Part shown: positions 7,656 to 14,890 of the stretch, one piece after another | Position numbering within the stretch: position 1 is the stretch's first letter | Layout of the letters: every line of letters begins with the position of its first letter | Assembly: GCA_024243835.1 (NCBI GenBank) | Contig: JALPMN010000531.1 | Location: forward strand, 1 to 15,180 | DNA: 15,180 nt | From: Enteropsectra breve | Lineage: Eukaryota > Microsporidia | Direction of reading: 5' to 3' | Notes under the pieces: generated by a model | Databases searched by the model: none | What the model was told of the DNA's origin: nothing | Seen by the model: only the letters and a program-made list of their open reading frames with translations | Translations under genes and position numbers: made by a program

Positions 7656-7764
7656 TTTATGAAACAATAAATTTTATATAAAATCTTTATACAATTAATA
7701 TGCTATAAGAGAAGAACACTCCTTTTATTATTAAACAAATAAAACGTTCTACAATATTTACAAT

Positions 7765-8118
7765 TTATTTCTCTATATATGCAGTGCTGCGCTCCTCCAC
7801 CAAAACATCAATAAAGTCATCCTTTGAGCATCTCAAGATATCCCGGTACATCTCGCCACTCTCAATCATCGCCTTGAGCTCCATATTCTCGTCCACCGAA
7901 TAATCATAAAAAACATTGTTGATCAAAATCCCGTTTTCAAATTTAATAATTATGTTTTCATGCTGCTTCCAGTGGTTTATCTCCCTCTCATCCTCCTTGT
8001 ATGAGCTTTCGGATGGGCTGCTGAAGCGTATTTTGAAGCCCTTCTCCTTGTCACCAGCCCGTTTTTTCTTTTCTTCTGAGCTTATTCCGTGTGCATTCCA
8101 CTCATTTATTTTGCTCAT
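7765..8118 (-). CDS. SEP-domain protein, p47/Shp1-like but lacking UBX
   Basis: A 117-aa protein. The first 50 residues are charged and probably disordered. Residues 54-117 read as a SEP domain: a beta strand into FENG at 60-63, the hydrophobic and aromatic FYDYSVDEN stretch at 70-78 (family: R-Y-DPEN), the helix ELKAMIESGE at 80-89 with YRDIL at 91-95 (family: F-I-GE-P-EL), and a closing strand DVLVEERSTAYIEK. In p47/Shp1/UBX cofactors of the AAA ATPase Cdc48/p97, SEP is followed by a C-terminal UBX domain that contacts Cdc48. Here the protein stops just after SEP, and no N-terminal UBA is seen. The ATG at 8118 is chosen because CCCC ends one base before it. A longer frame to 8223 starts only at TTG and adds a spurious hydrophobic stretch. 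The SEP call is by pattern and moderately sure. Confidence 0.65.
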   Translation of the reverse strand: MSKINEWNAHGISSEEKKKRAGDKEKGFKIRFSSPSESSYKEDEREINHWKQHENIIIKFENGILINNVFYDYSVDENMELKAMIESGEMYRDILRCSKDDFIDVLVEERSTAYIEK

Positions 8119-8119
8119 A

Positions 8120-8123
8120 GGGG
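8120..8123 (-). promoter_or_regulatory. CCCC start-proximal signal of SEP-domain gene
   Basis: CCCC on the minus strand with a single T between it and the ATG at 8118. This decides the start against the longer TTG-initiated frame. Confidence 0.65.
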
Positions 8124-8444
8124 CAAACAAATGGAATGGATAGACAAAAACGATAAACAAACAAAAAAGTAGCGTGAAAAATACAAGGCAAAATAATGGA
8201 TAGAAATCCAAAGGGTATTTCAAGAATGAATGGCATTCAAACCAACACCATTGAAAACGCTAAGAGCGATTACACATAAAATTATTAGAAGTAGGCTTAT
8301 TTACGAACCAACATAGATAAATATGTCTATTACACCTATTATTCTTGATGCCCTGGATTTGGTAGATGTGTATAAAAGAAATTCATTTTAGTAGATCGAT
8401 ACTGCAATATCTCCCAATATATTGACAAAATATTATCATTTTGA
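8124..8444. other. Spacer between SEP gene and tRNA-Trp
   Basis: Noncoding AT-rich sequence. The only ATG frame noted on the plus strand (8322-8390) encodes 22 residues and shows no family resemblance. It should hold the SEP-gene promoter; no other element is recognised. Confidence 0.55.
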
Positions 8445-8516
8445 GGTCGTATGGCGCAGTGGTAGCGCTTCTGATTCCAGTCCAGAAGGTCCCTGGTTCG
8501 AATCCGGGTGCGATCA
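8445..8516 (+). tRNA. tRNA-Trp (anticodon CCA)
   Basis: A complete cloverleaf. The acceptor stem is GGTCGTA/TGCGATC (7 pairs, two of them G-U); the D stem is GCGC/GCGC around AGTGGTA; the anticodon stem is TCTGA/CCAGA with loop TTCCAGT, giving anticodon CCA at 8477-8479; the variable loop has 5 nt; the T stem is CCTGG/CCGGG with loop TTCGAAT; the discriminator is A. Internal promoter A box (TGGCGCAGTGG) and B box (GGTTCGAATCC) are present. CCA is not encoded. No intron. The innermost anticodon-stem pair (31-39) is an A-C mismatch. It decodes UGG. Confidence 0.95.
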
Positions 8517-8523
8517 ATTAATA

Positions 8524-8528
8524 TTTTT
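8524..8528 (+). terminator. RNA polymerase III terminator of tRNA-Trp
   Basis: A run of five T eight bases after the tRNA 3' end, in the usual position for RNA polymerase III termination. Confidence 0.7.
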
Positions 8529-8572
8529 ATTTAGAAACATGCTTCTTTGCTTAGTATTATAAATATTTGTTT

Positions 8573-8651
8573 AAGCTTAATTTATTCATATGCATAATTT
8601 ATTTATGCTTAATTTTCTAAACTTAATTTATTTAAGCTTAATTTATTCATG
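8573..8651. repeat. Degenerate roughly 20-bp repeats upstream of DNA2
   Basis: The 17-mer aagcttaatttattcat occurs at 8573-8589 and again at 8634-8650, with decayed copies at about 20-bp steps between them. It is noncoding and lies between the tRNA terminator and the DNA2 start. Confidence 0.7.
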
Positions 8652-8711
8652 TATTATATTTTACTCATACAACTTTAATTAGTGCACTTTATAAGCAGAG
8701 AAATATTTTTG

Positions 8712-8714
8712 CCC
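8712..8714 (+). promoter_or_regulatory. CCC start-proximal signal of DNA2
   Basis: TTGCCC ends seven nucleotides before the ATG at 8722. Confidence 0.65.
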
Positions 8715-8721
8715 ATAAAAT

Positions 8722-11700
8722 ATGCCTCACAGCGTTTTCTGGTCATCCACCCAAAATCCATCTGTCCCATCCGATGTTCCCCCGCCCACCCAGTCCAACC
8801 ATCCGCTATTTTGGGCTGATGCCCATTCCTTCACATCGCACTGCTCTTCACAAAAAAATAATGATGACTCTCCACAGGCCGATGGATGTGACTCTTCCAC
8901 CAGCATGCTGGATGCGGAGCATCCCAATAAGTTCAAGATCAACAGGATCACAGAGAATGAGGATCACAAGATACTTGAGGGTGTGAACAGCAGGGTGTTT
9001 GTCTATGGCCAGTGGGCAGCCACGGAGTATGCGATCGGCCAGACAGTAACGGTGATAGAGACAGCAAAATACGCTTCTATTAAAACAGAAAAATATAGCA
9101 ATAATAACCTTAATTATCAAGAAAGCACTAGCGCTTCTAATAAGAATATTATCAGCAGCCGCTGTGATAATGAAGAATTTGACAACTGTTCGCTAGACAG
9201 TTTTTCCTTCTCATCAGACTTGGAATGTTCCATCTCCAGTGTAAATAAGACTTTCACTGATGTAAATAACACAACCACAGATGTAAATAACACTATCACA
9301 GATGTAAATAACACCACGCTTATAAATAACCATCTATACACGTTTGTTGTGGACAATGAAAAAAACTACATTCTTATTGAGGATGACATTCTCACAGTGA
9401 CATCCTTCTGCACCGCACTCGACTGCATCAACAATCCGCTGTTGAGCAAAACCGTTGCTGATATCTCGTTTGAACATTCACACCCGTCGCTTCTTCTGGG
9501 TCAGACGGTGCATGAGCTGATTGAGTATGATTTATATGAGTTTTATCAGTCTCTTCTTAATAACACTCATAGAAATTATAATTATAACAATACTCATACT
9601 ATAAATAATAATATTCATAGTACTCATAGTATAAATAATAATTATCACAATACTCATAATAACACCCATAGTATAAATAATATAAACTATAAAAGGCCAT
9701 TTAGCTTCTATATAAACAAAATTAAAGACATTTTAAAAAGCAAAAAAATAGAGTTGTATTTATGCAACAGGAGCGAAAGAGAAATGATGAATGAGATTCT
9801 GGGGATGCTTAAGAATGTGGTGGAGTTCAGTACGGGCATAAAGAATGAGTATTCTGCAGCTGGAGAAGAAGAGAGTAACAAACTTGAGATTGAGAAGTAT
9901 GTTTCTTCACTGGACTACGGACTGAAGGGAAGCATCGACTGTCTGTCCAGAAACAATGTGATTGAAATAAAGACATCCAAGAGCATGCAGACGGGGCACA
10001 GGGCGCAGGTGATGCTCTACACGCTGCTTCTCAGCGCAGCTGATAATAACAGCAATGATGTTAATAAGATTAAAAATAACAGTAATGATGTTAATAAGTT
10101 TAATAATAATAGCAAGGCTAATAAAAATAGCAATGATGATATTATTGATAATAATGATGATGATAATATAAATATTATTGATAACAAGATTAATAATAAT
10201 GGTGCTTATGCTCCACAACTCTACTATGTCAGATCTAATGAATTCTACAATTATGAATACAGGCACTCAGAAATAGTCAGTCTGCTGGTACTAAGAAACA
10301 GGCTGGCTACGAGCAAGGAAATAAGGGAGTGTGGCTGTGGAGAGAACAAACTATGTGGAATTTACAACAAGATAATGAAACTAGACAGTGAGCATTTCTT
10401 GAGGGCGCAGCTGGAGGGTATTGATGAGGAGAGCAGGATGAAAAAGGAGTATAACACATTCACGCGCGTAGAGCTTTCAAAGGATATAAATAATGATAAA
10501 GGTGATGATATAAATAATGATATAAATAATGATAAAGGTGATGATATTAATAATATCACTATTAATAATGGAAATGGTCTGTATGTAAACAACAATAATA
10601 GCATTGATCTTGTCAATGGAGACTTCGTTAAAATATACAGCCTGAATCACAAATTCATTGCTAATGCAACACTCATAAAGCAAAACGAGTATTATTTTTT
10701 AAAAACAAGAGAAAAAATAAAGCTGGAAAATAGGATTTTAGTAGCGAAAGAGAGAAATGAGGTGTTCTACAGGACAATGAGATGGAGCCTGCTGAATGTG
10801 GCGTATTTCAGGTTTATAGAGGGAGGAGATAAAAAGGGATTTTTATTGCCTGGAGAAGCAGGCGATAGAAATATCAACAGCCACATAGCAGATGGAAGTA
10901 TTGAAATGAACCATATCGGTGAATTAAAGCATATCGATGAAATAATCCATACAGATAAAATGAACCATATCGATGATAATGAAAGCATCTGCAACAGCTC
11001 TATGGATAATCTGAATACCTTAGATTTTAAGCTCAACAGCTCAGAGGATACCAGCAGTTTTACAATCAGTGAGAATGAGATTCTGACACTTGAGAATTCT
11101 CTACTAGCGGGATCGCTTATAAAGAGTAATAATAAAACAGGTATTATAAATAATTCAATACTTATTAAAAATACATCTGATGTTAAAAGTACCTTTGACA
11201 GAAACTTAGAAAGAATCATAGATGGCACTGTAGAAAGAGAAGATATTAATAAAGATACTAATAAAGATACTAATAAAGATACTAATGAAGAAACTAATGA
11301 AAATATTAATGAAGATATTAATGAAGATATTCAAGATATTACTGCAAAGAAACAAAAAATAATACAGAACTTCATGAACAGCTACTCCTCCTTTAAATAC
11401 TTCTCTTCTGCATCATCCAGCACCGTCCTCTACGACACGCCGATCCCTGATATTTTCATCAAGGACTTCATGGCTCTGAATGAAGAGCAGCGCAAGGCCC
11501 TGTTTTATTCACTGAACTGCAGGAACTACCAGCTGGTCCATGGATTTCCAGGAACAGGCAAGTCAACACTGATAGCACTGCTTATAAAGATACTGGTGCA
11601 CTACAGGCAGCGGGTGCTGGTAGTGTGCTACACGCACATGGCCATAGAGAACTTGATAGGGAAGCTTAAGGGAATGGAGTATTATAGGACTAACCACACT

Positions 11701-12774
11701 GTACGCAGAGTTACCAATGTTAATAATAGCTTTAATATTAATGATATTAATGTTAATAATACTAATGTTAATAATGATACTAATGTTGATAATATTAATA
11801 ATAATAATGATACTAATATTAATAACGATATTAATAATAATGATAATATTAATGATAAGGACAGCGTCAGGGAATGGCTGGACAGATTCAAAATCGTATT
11901 CACCACATGCTACTCCTTCAGCGATCCCATTTTTATAAACAGAAAGTTTGATTTCACAATCATCGATGAAGGCTCTCAGATGCATCTCCTGCTGGCTCTT
12001 ATTCCCATCAGCATAAGCAGCAGATTTTGTATTGTTGGAGATCATTTGCAGCTAAAGCCACTTTCCAGGAAATCAAAGATTCTGGAGAAGAGTCTTTTTG
12101 AGTATCTGATAGAGGAGAATGAAAAGTCAGATGTGAAGAATGAAAAATCAGATGAGAAGAATATTCCACCGAGGGTTGTGCAGCTCTGCGAACAGTACCG
12201 AATGGGAGCGAAGATCATGGAGATATCAAACAGGATGTTTTATTCCAGCCGTATGGTTTGTTCAGATAAAGCTGAAGGAGTTGTAGAAAATAACAACGTT
12301 TGTTCAGAAGGAAATAAAGCTGAAGGAGTTGTAGAGTTTGTTGATACATGTAGCATTGATAACATAGAAAATAGCCATATAGAATATAATGATGTAGGAA
12401 TAAATAATAATGTAGAAATAAATAGTGATGTAGAAAATAGTCATACTGAATATGGGATTGTAAGAAACAAAATCAACGAAAAGGAATGCACTGTTCTCTG
12501 CTATCTAAACAGCACCGTAGAAAGACTCAGAAATATCACTGAATATCCAGTTTGTACAATCGATAAGTTCCAGGGAAGCGAGGCGGACAGAGTCTGTGTT
12601 ATTTTTGATCCGGTGGTTGATAGTGAGATTATGAGATCAAGGGAGAGACTGAATGTTGCACTGACAAGAGCCAGGAAGGAGCTTGTTTTGATTGGGAATA
12701 GAGGAATGATGGAGTCAGTAGCAGTATTTAGGGAGTTATTGGAAGTATATGATGATACTATGAATGAAATATAA
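8722..12774 (+). CDS. DNA2: Dna2 replication nuclease-helicase with Asn-rich inserts
   Basis: A 1350-aa protein. The N-terminal part is the RecB-like nuclease with an Fe-S cluster: C230 or C235, HEL at 264-266, GLKGSID with D406, the E415-I-K417 catalytic pair, then C537, C539 and C545 as the remaining cluster ligands. The C-terminal part is a superfamily 1B helicase: Walker A GFPGTGKST (941-949), DEGSQ (1082-1086), GDHLQLKP, CEQYRM, DKFQGSEAD (Q1284-D1289) and LNVALTRAR (1310-1318). Dna2 trims long flaps of Okazaki fragments and resects broken DNA ends in the nucleus. Asn/Asp/Lys/Ile-rich inserts sit at about 174-205, 279-323, 441-493, 588-624, 843-872 and 999-1046, with a partly duplicated insert at about 1183-1250. 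None interrupts a motif. Start at the first ATG with CCC upstream. Confidence 0.95.
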   Translation: MPHSVFWSSTQNPSVPSDVPPPTQSNHPLFWADAHSFTSHCSSQKNNDDSPQADGCDSSTSMLDAEHPNKFKINRITENEDHKILEGVNSRVFVYGQWAATEYAIGQTVTVIETAKYASIKTEKYSNNNLNYQESTSASNKNIISSRCDNEEFDNCSLDSFSFSSDLECSISSVNKTFTDVNNTTTDVNNTITDVNNTTLINNHLYTFVVDNEKNYILIEDDILTVTSFCTALDCINNPLLSKTVADISFEHSHPSLLLGQTVHELIEYDLYEFYQSLLNNTHRNYNYNNTHTINNNIHSTHSINNNYHNTHNNTHSINNINYKRPFSFYINKIKDILKSKKIELYLCNRSEREMMNEILGMLKNVVEFSTGIKNEYSAAGEEESNKLEIEKYVSSLDYGLKGSIDCLSRNNVIEIKTSKSMQTGHRAQVMLYTLLLSAADNNSNDVNKIKNNSNDVNKFNNNSKANKNSNDDIIDNNDDDNINIIDNKINNNGAYAPQLYYVRSNEFYNYEYRHSEIVSLLVLRNRLATSKEIRECGCGENKLCGIYNKIMKLDSEHFLRAQLEGIDEESRMKKEYNTFTRVELSKDINNDKGDDINNDINNDKGDDINNITINNGNGLYVNNNNSIDLVNGDFVKIYSLNHKFIANATLIKQNEYYFLKTREKIKLENRILVAKERNEVFYRTMRWSLLNVAYFRFIEGGDKKGFLLPGEAGDRNINSHIADGSIEMNHIGELKHIDEIIHTDKMNHIDDNESICNSSMDNLNTLDFKLNSSEDTSSFTISENEILTLENSLLAGSLIKSNNKTGIINNSILIKNTSDVKSTFDRNLERIIDGTVEREDINKDTNKDTNKDTNEETNENINEDINEDIQDITAKKQKIIQNFMNSYSSFKYFSSASSSTVLYDTPIPDIFIKDFMALNEEQRKALFYSLNCRNYQLVHGFPGTGKSTLIALLIKILVHYRQRVLVVCYTHMAIENLIGKLKGMEYYRTNHTVRRVTNVNNSFNINDINVNNTNVNNDTNVDNINNNNDTNINNDINNNDNINDKDSVREWLDRFKIVFTTCYSFSDPIFINRKFDFTIIDEGSQMHLLLALIPISISSRFCIVGDHLQLKPLSRKSKILEKSLFEYLIEENEKSDVKNEKSDEKNIPPRVVQLCEQYRMGAKIMEISNRMFYSSRMVCSDKAEGVVENNNVCSEGNKAEGVVEFVDTCSIDNIENSHIEYNDVGINNNVEINSDVENSHTEYGIVRNKINEKECTVLCYLNSTVERLRNITEYPVCTIDKFQGSEADRVCVIFDPVVDSEIMRSRERLNVALTRARKELVLIGNRGMMESVAVFRELLEVYDDTMNEI
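11242..11338 (+). repeat. 12-bp coding minisatellite within DNA2
   Basis: About seven in-frame 12-bp units encoding NKDT, NKDT, NKDT, NEET, NENI, NEDI and NEDI. The first three are nearly identical. It lies in the linker between the nuclease and helicase domains. The repeat unit is a multiple of three, so expansions keep the frame. Confidence 0.88.
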
Positions 12775-12909
12775 ATGATTCATATATAAATGATACTATA
12801 GATGTATAGATGATTCTATAGATGATATAAGAAATGTATAAGTGATATAAGAAATTTAATAGTTTGAACTGTATAAATTTAATAGTATAAATTATTCTAT
12901 TGTTCACTT
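12775..12909. repeat. Degenerate AT-rich repeats between DNA2 and LSM2
   Basis: The spacer between the converging DNA2 and LSM2 genes consists largely of degenerate variants of ataaatgat, tagatgat, gatataagaaat and aatttaatagta. It probably forms both 3' UTRs. No gene is seen. Confidence 0.65.
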
Positions 12910-13251
12910 CTATTTTGTGCTGAGACAGCAGCGTATCAGCGTTCCATTAGACACACGCTCAAGAAGCTCCTCATTCTTCGAAAGCCTTACCATCTTGACT
13001 GAGGAGCCGCGTATGGAACATGTGGGCATTTTATTGCAGAGCAGAAATGTTGCTGTATTTTTATTTATTGTATGGTCTGTTCCTGTGGTATGGACAGTGG
13101 AAGGCTCAATGATGCTGAACTCAGCATCTGTGAGTGTGATGTTGAGAAATGGATCAACATTTGCTACTGTTCCACTGACTGTCATGCTGTTCTTAAGATG
13201 CAGGGTGATTTTCTTTCTTCCGTTCTGTCTGAGGAACTCGTAGATGAGCAT
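12910..13251 (-). CDS. LSM2: Lsm2, U6 snRNA/mRNA-decay Sm-like protein
   Basis: A 113-aa Sm-fold protein. Sm1 covers about 12-45 (ITLHLKN at 15-21, the GT at 27-28, VDPFLNITLTD at 32-42) and Sm2 is SIRGSSVKMVRL at 79-90. The opening MLIYEFLRQN and the VD-x-x-LNI-LTD and IRGS-V patterns fit Lsm2 better than SmD1 or other Lsm proteins. Lsm2 sits in the Lsm2-8 ring on the U6 snRNA 3' end (nucleus) and the Lsm1-7 ring that binds deadenylated mRNA before decapping (cytoplasm). There is an extra segment of about 20 residues (51-74) between the two Sm motifs and a tail of about 20 residues. Start at the ATG of MLIYEF. The four codons before it begin with TTG only. No strict CCC motif precedes it (GGCCTCA instead), the only exception here. 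Confidence 0.88.
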   Translation of the reverse strand: MLIYEFLRQNGRKKITLHLKNSMTVSGTVANVDPFLNITLTDAEFSIIEPSTVHTTGTDHTINKNTATFLLCNKMPTCSIRGSSVKMVRLSKNEELLERVSNGTLIRCCLSTK

Positions 13252-13287
13252 TGAGGCCAACAAAACATTTGTAAATATATTTTTAAA

Positions 13288-13327
13288 AATAAATTTACAG
13301 TATAAAGAATAAATTTACAGTATAAAG
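13288..13327. repeat. 20-bp tandem duplication upstream of the EED-like gene
   Basis: Two exact adjacent copies of aataaatttacagtataaag, between the divergent LSM2 and EED-like genes. It may be part of their shared promoter region, or a small slippage duplication. Confidence 0.9.
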
Positions 13328-13375
13328 TTTGAATACCGTATTATTAATATCATTTAAAATCATCTATATTTTGAG

Positions 13376-13378
13376 CCC
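13376..13378 (+). promoter_or_regulatory. CCC start-proximal signal of the EED-like gene
   Basis: GAGCCC ends nine nucleotides before the ATG at 13388. Confidence 0.65.
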
Positions 13379-13387
13379 ACATTTATC

Positions 13388-14560
13388 ATGCACGACCATC
13401 TCCCCTTCAAAAATATAAAGCTGGAGCGCATCGCAATTCATCCGAACGAAAGCATCATGGCTGCGGTGGGATACCGCTCCTGTGTCATTCTGACCACTGG
13501 GCTGGAGATTCTCTCGAAGTATCTCGACAGCAACCGCACGGAGAAGTACCTCTGCTGTGCATTTGCAGATCTAGAGATTGAAGAAAAAGTTGTGATTGAA
13601 GAAAATCTCGAACGCAATGCTGCACTGCATCTGATTTGTATCGGTGGAGAGTCAGGAATCATCAAGCTTATTAATCTCAGGACGGGAATGCTGCACGGCT
13701 ATCTGAAGGGGCACACCGGTGCCATTCAGGACATTAAAGTTGTTGGATGCCTGGCCATCAGCGGAAGTGCTGATACGAGCATCAGAATGTGGGATCTAAA
13801 GAAAATGGAGTGTGTTGGTGTTGCTGGGGGAATAATGGGCCATAAGACCAAGATAAATTCACTGGCGGTGCATGATGCGGGAAATAAAATAATAACAGCA
13901 GGGAATGACTGCTGTGTCAAGCAGTGGGTCATAGGCACTACACATGTAAATAACGATATGGAAATAGATATAAATAAAGATACTAGTAATAGGGATACTA
14001 TTAACAAGGATTATACTATTAATAAGGATTATATAGGATTGTGCGAAAAGCCTGATAATAAAAACTATAAAGAAAACATACTGGGAAAATACAAATATCT
14101 GGGAGTTCCTGACAGAAACTTTCCTGAAATTCTAAAGGGTGAAATCAGCCAGGTGAAATATTATGGTGATTTTGGGGTGGCACTCTGCAACAACCGCATT
14201 TCTGTATTTTATACAGGAGATATTTCATTAGAGAAAATGAACATTCTACTGGAGAAAATAGATGTAAAAGGAAATATTGTAGAAAAAAGCTGCCAGAACT
14301 TTCCACTGGTGCTGGGGATCATTGAGCTGCCACACGGCAGCCGTACATTCGATATCTCTGGGCACTTGCTCGCAGGTCTGTGCAGCAGTGGTGATATTTA
14401 TGTCTATGATCTCAGGGATATTGGTGATGATCCTGAGCCGTTTCTTATTAAAACTGATTTTAATGATCCAACGGATATTTGCATTCTTGGAGACTATTTG
14501 TATATTGCGAACAGCGATGGGATGCACCGGATGAGAATAGACACATCACGCTTTCAGTAA
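13388..14560 (+). CDS. EED/ESC-like WD40 protein (putative PRC2 subunit)
   Basis: A 390-aa WD40 propeller, close in length to human EED (about 440). Blade features in EED order: LPFKNIKLERIAIHPN at 5-20; GGESGIIKLIN at 86-96; YLKGHTGAIQDIK at 105-117; ISGSADTSIRMWDL at 124-137; GGIMGHKTKINSL at 147-159; GNKIITAGNDCCVKQWVI at 165-182; PDRNFPEILKGEISQVKYYGD at 241-261, where EED has FPDFSTRDIH and WLGD; and SSGDIYVYDL at 333-342. The GG-GH segment followed by G-KI-xx-G-D-x-x-K-W is a strong EED trait. In Polycomb repressive complex 2, EED holds the E(z) methyltransferase and reads H3K27me3 in an aromatic cage. F7 and Y105 fall at two cage positions by eye; the third is unclear. An Asn/Asp/Lys-rich insert lies at 186-228. 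No other PRC2 gene is in the window. A different WD40 family is possible but less likely. Confidence 0.75.
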   Translation: MHDHLPFKNIKLERIAIHPNESIMAAVGYRSCVILTTGLEILSKYLDSNRTEKYLCCAFADLEIEEKVVIEENLERNAALHLICIGGESGIIKLINLRTGMLHGYLKGHTGAIQDIKVVGCLAISGSADTSIRMWDLKKMECVGVAGGIMGHKTKINSLAVHDAGNKIITAGNDCCVKQWVIGTTHVNNDMEIDINKDTSNRDTINKDYTINKDYIGLCEKPDNKNYKENILGKYKYLGVPDRNFPEILKGEISQVKYYGDFGVALCNNRISVFYTGDISLEKMNILLEKIDVKGNIVEKSCQNFPLVLGIIELPHGSRTFDISGHLLAGLCSSGDIYVYDLRDIGDDPEPFLIKTDFNDPTDICILGDYLYIANSDGMHRMRIDTSRFQ

Positions 14561-14677
14561 TAGCAAAAGATATTAATATGAGAGAAAAAATGATAGGCCA
14601 TGAAAGAGGATGTGCATATGATTAAAATTAAAAATGAGATTAAAATATTTTACTAAAAATAGTTATAGTTTTAGACT

Positions 14678-14719
14678 TATGCCACTCACCATATAATCTA
14701 TGCCACTCACTATATAAAT
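14678..14719. repeat. 21-bp imperfect tandem duplication
   Basis: Two adjacent copies of tatgccactcaccatataat(c), differing at a few positions, in the spacer upstream of YIF1. Confidence 0.85.
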
Positions 14720-14887
14720 TATGTATCTACCGATAGCATGCTTCTGTATAGAGAGCAGGCCGATGCAAAATATGATATAAAATTATTAGGATTGAAAAAT
14801 GAATGACTTGAGACTATGTTTAATAAAGCACTTCTTTATAAAATTGCGATGTAACTTCTAAAATATTTAATTTTTCTTTGTTTTGCA

Positions 14888-14890
14888 CCC
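14888..14890 (+). promoter_or_regulatory. CCC start-proximal signal of YIF1
   Basis: CACCC directly abuts the ATG at 14891, leaving almost no room for a leader. Confidence 0.6.

Larger units (their letters stand above)
14561..14890. other. Spacer between the EED-like gene and YIF1
   Basis: AT-rich noncoding DNA. The only notable item is the 21-bp duplication at 14678-14719. It ends in the YIF1 start signal. Confidence 0.6.

Noticed and set aside
8119..8223. N-terminal extension of the SEP gene with a hydrophobic, signal-anchor-like stretch
   Set aside because: The frame begins at TTG, the hydrophobicity comes from AT-rich sequence, and CCCC lies directly before the internal ATG at 8118.
8322..8390. 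22-codon plus-strand frame upstream of the tRNA
   Set aside because: Too short, no CCC signal and no recognisable similarity.
8469..8487. Alternative tRNA anticodon arm with a perfect TTCTG/CAGAA stem and 9-nt loop
   Set aside because: It would remove the usual base 26 and give a non-standard loop; the standard 7-nt loop with one mismatch matches eukaryotic tRNA-Trp better.
11563..12045. 160-codon minus-strand open frame opposite DNA2
   Set aside because: Ile/Asn-rich shadow of the Asn-rich insert and helicase motifs of DNA2 on the other strand.
12910..13251. SmD1 as identity of the Sm-like protein
   Set aside because: No Arg/Gly tail, and the MLIYEF opening and VDPFLNITLTD segment fit Lsm2.
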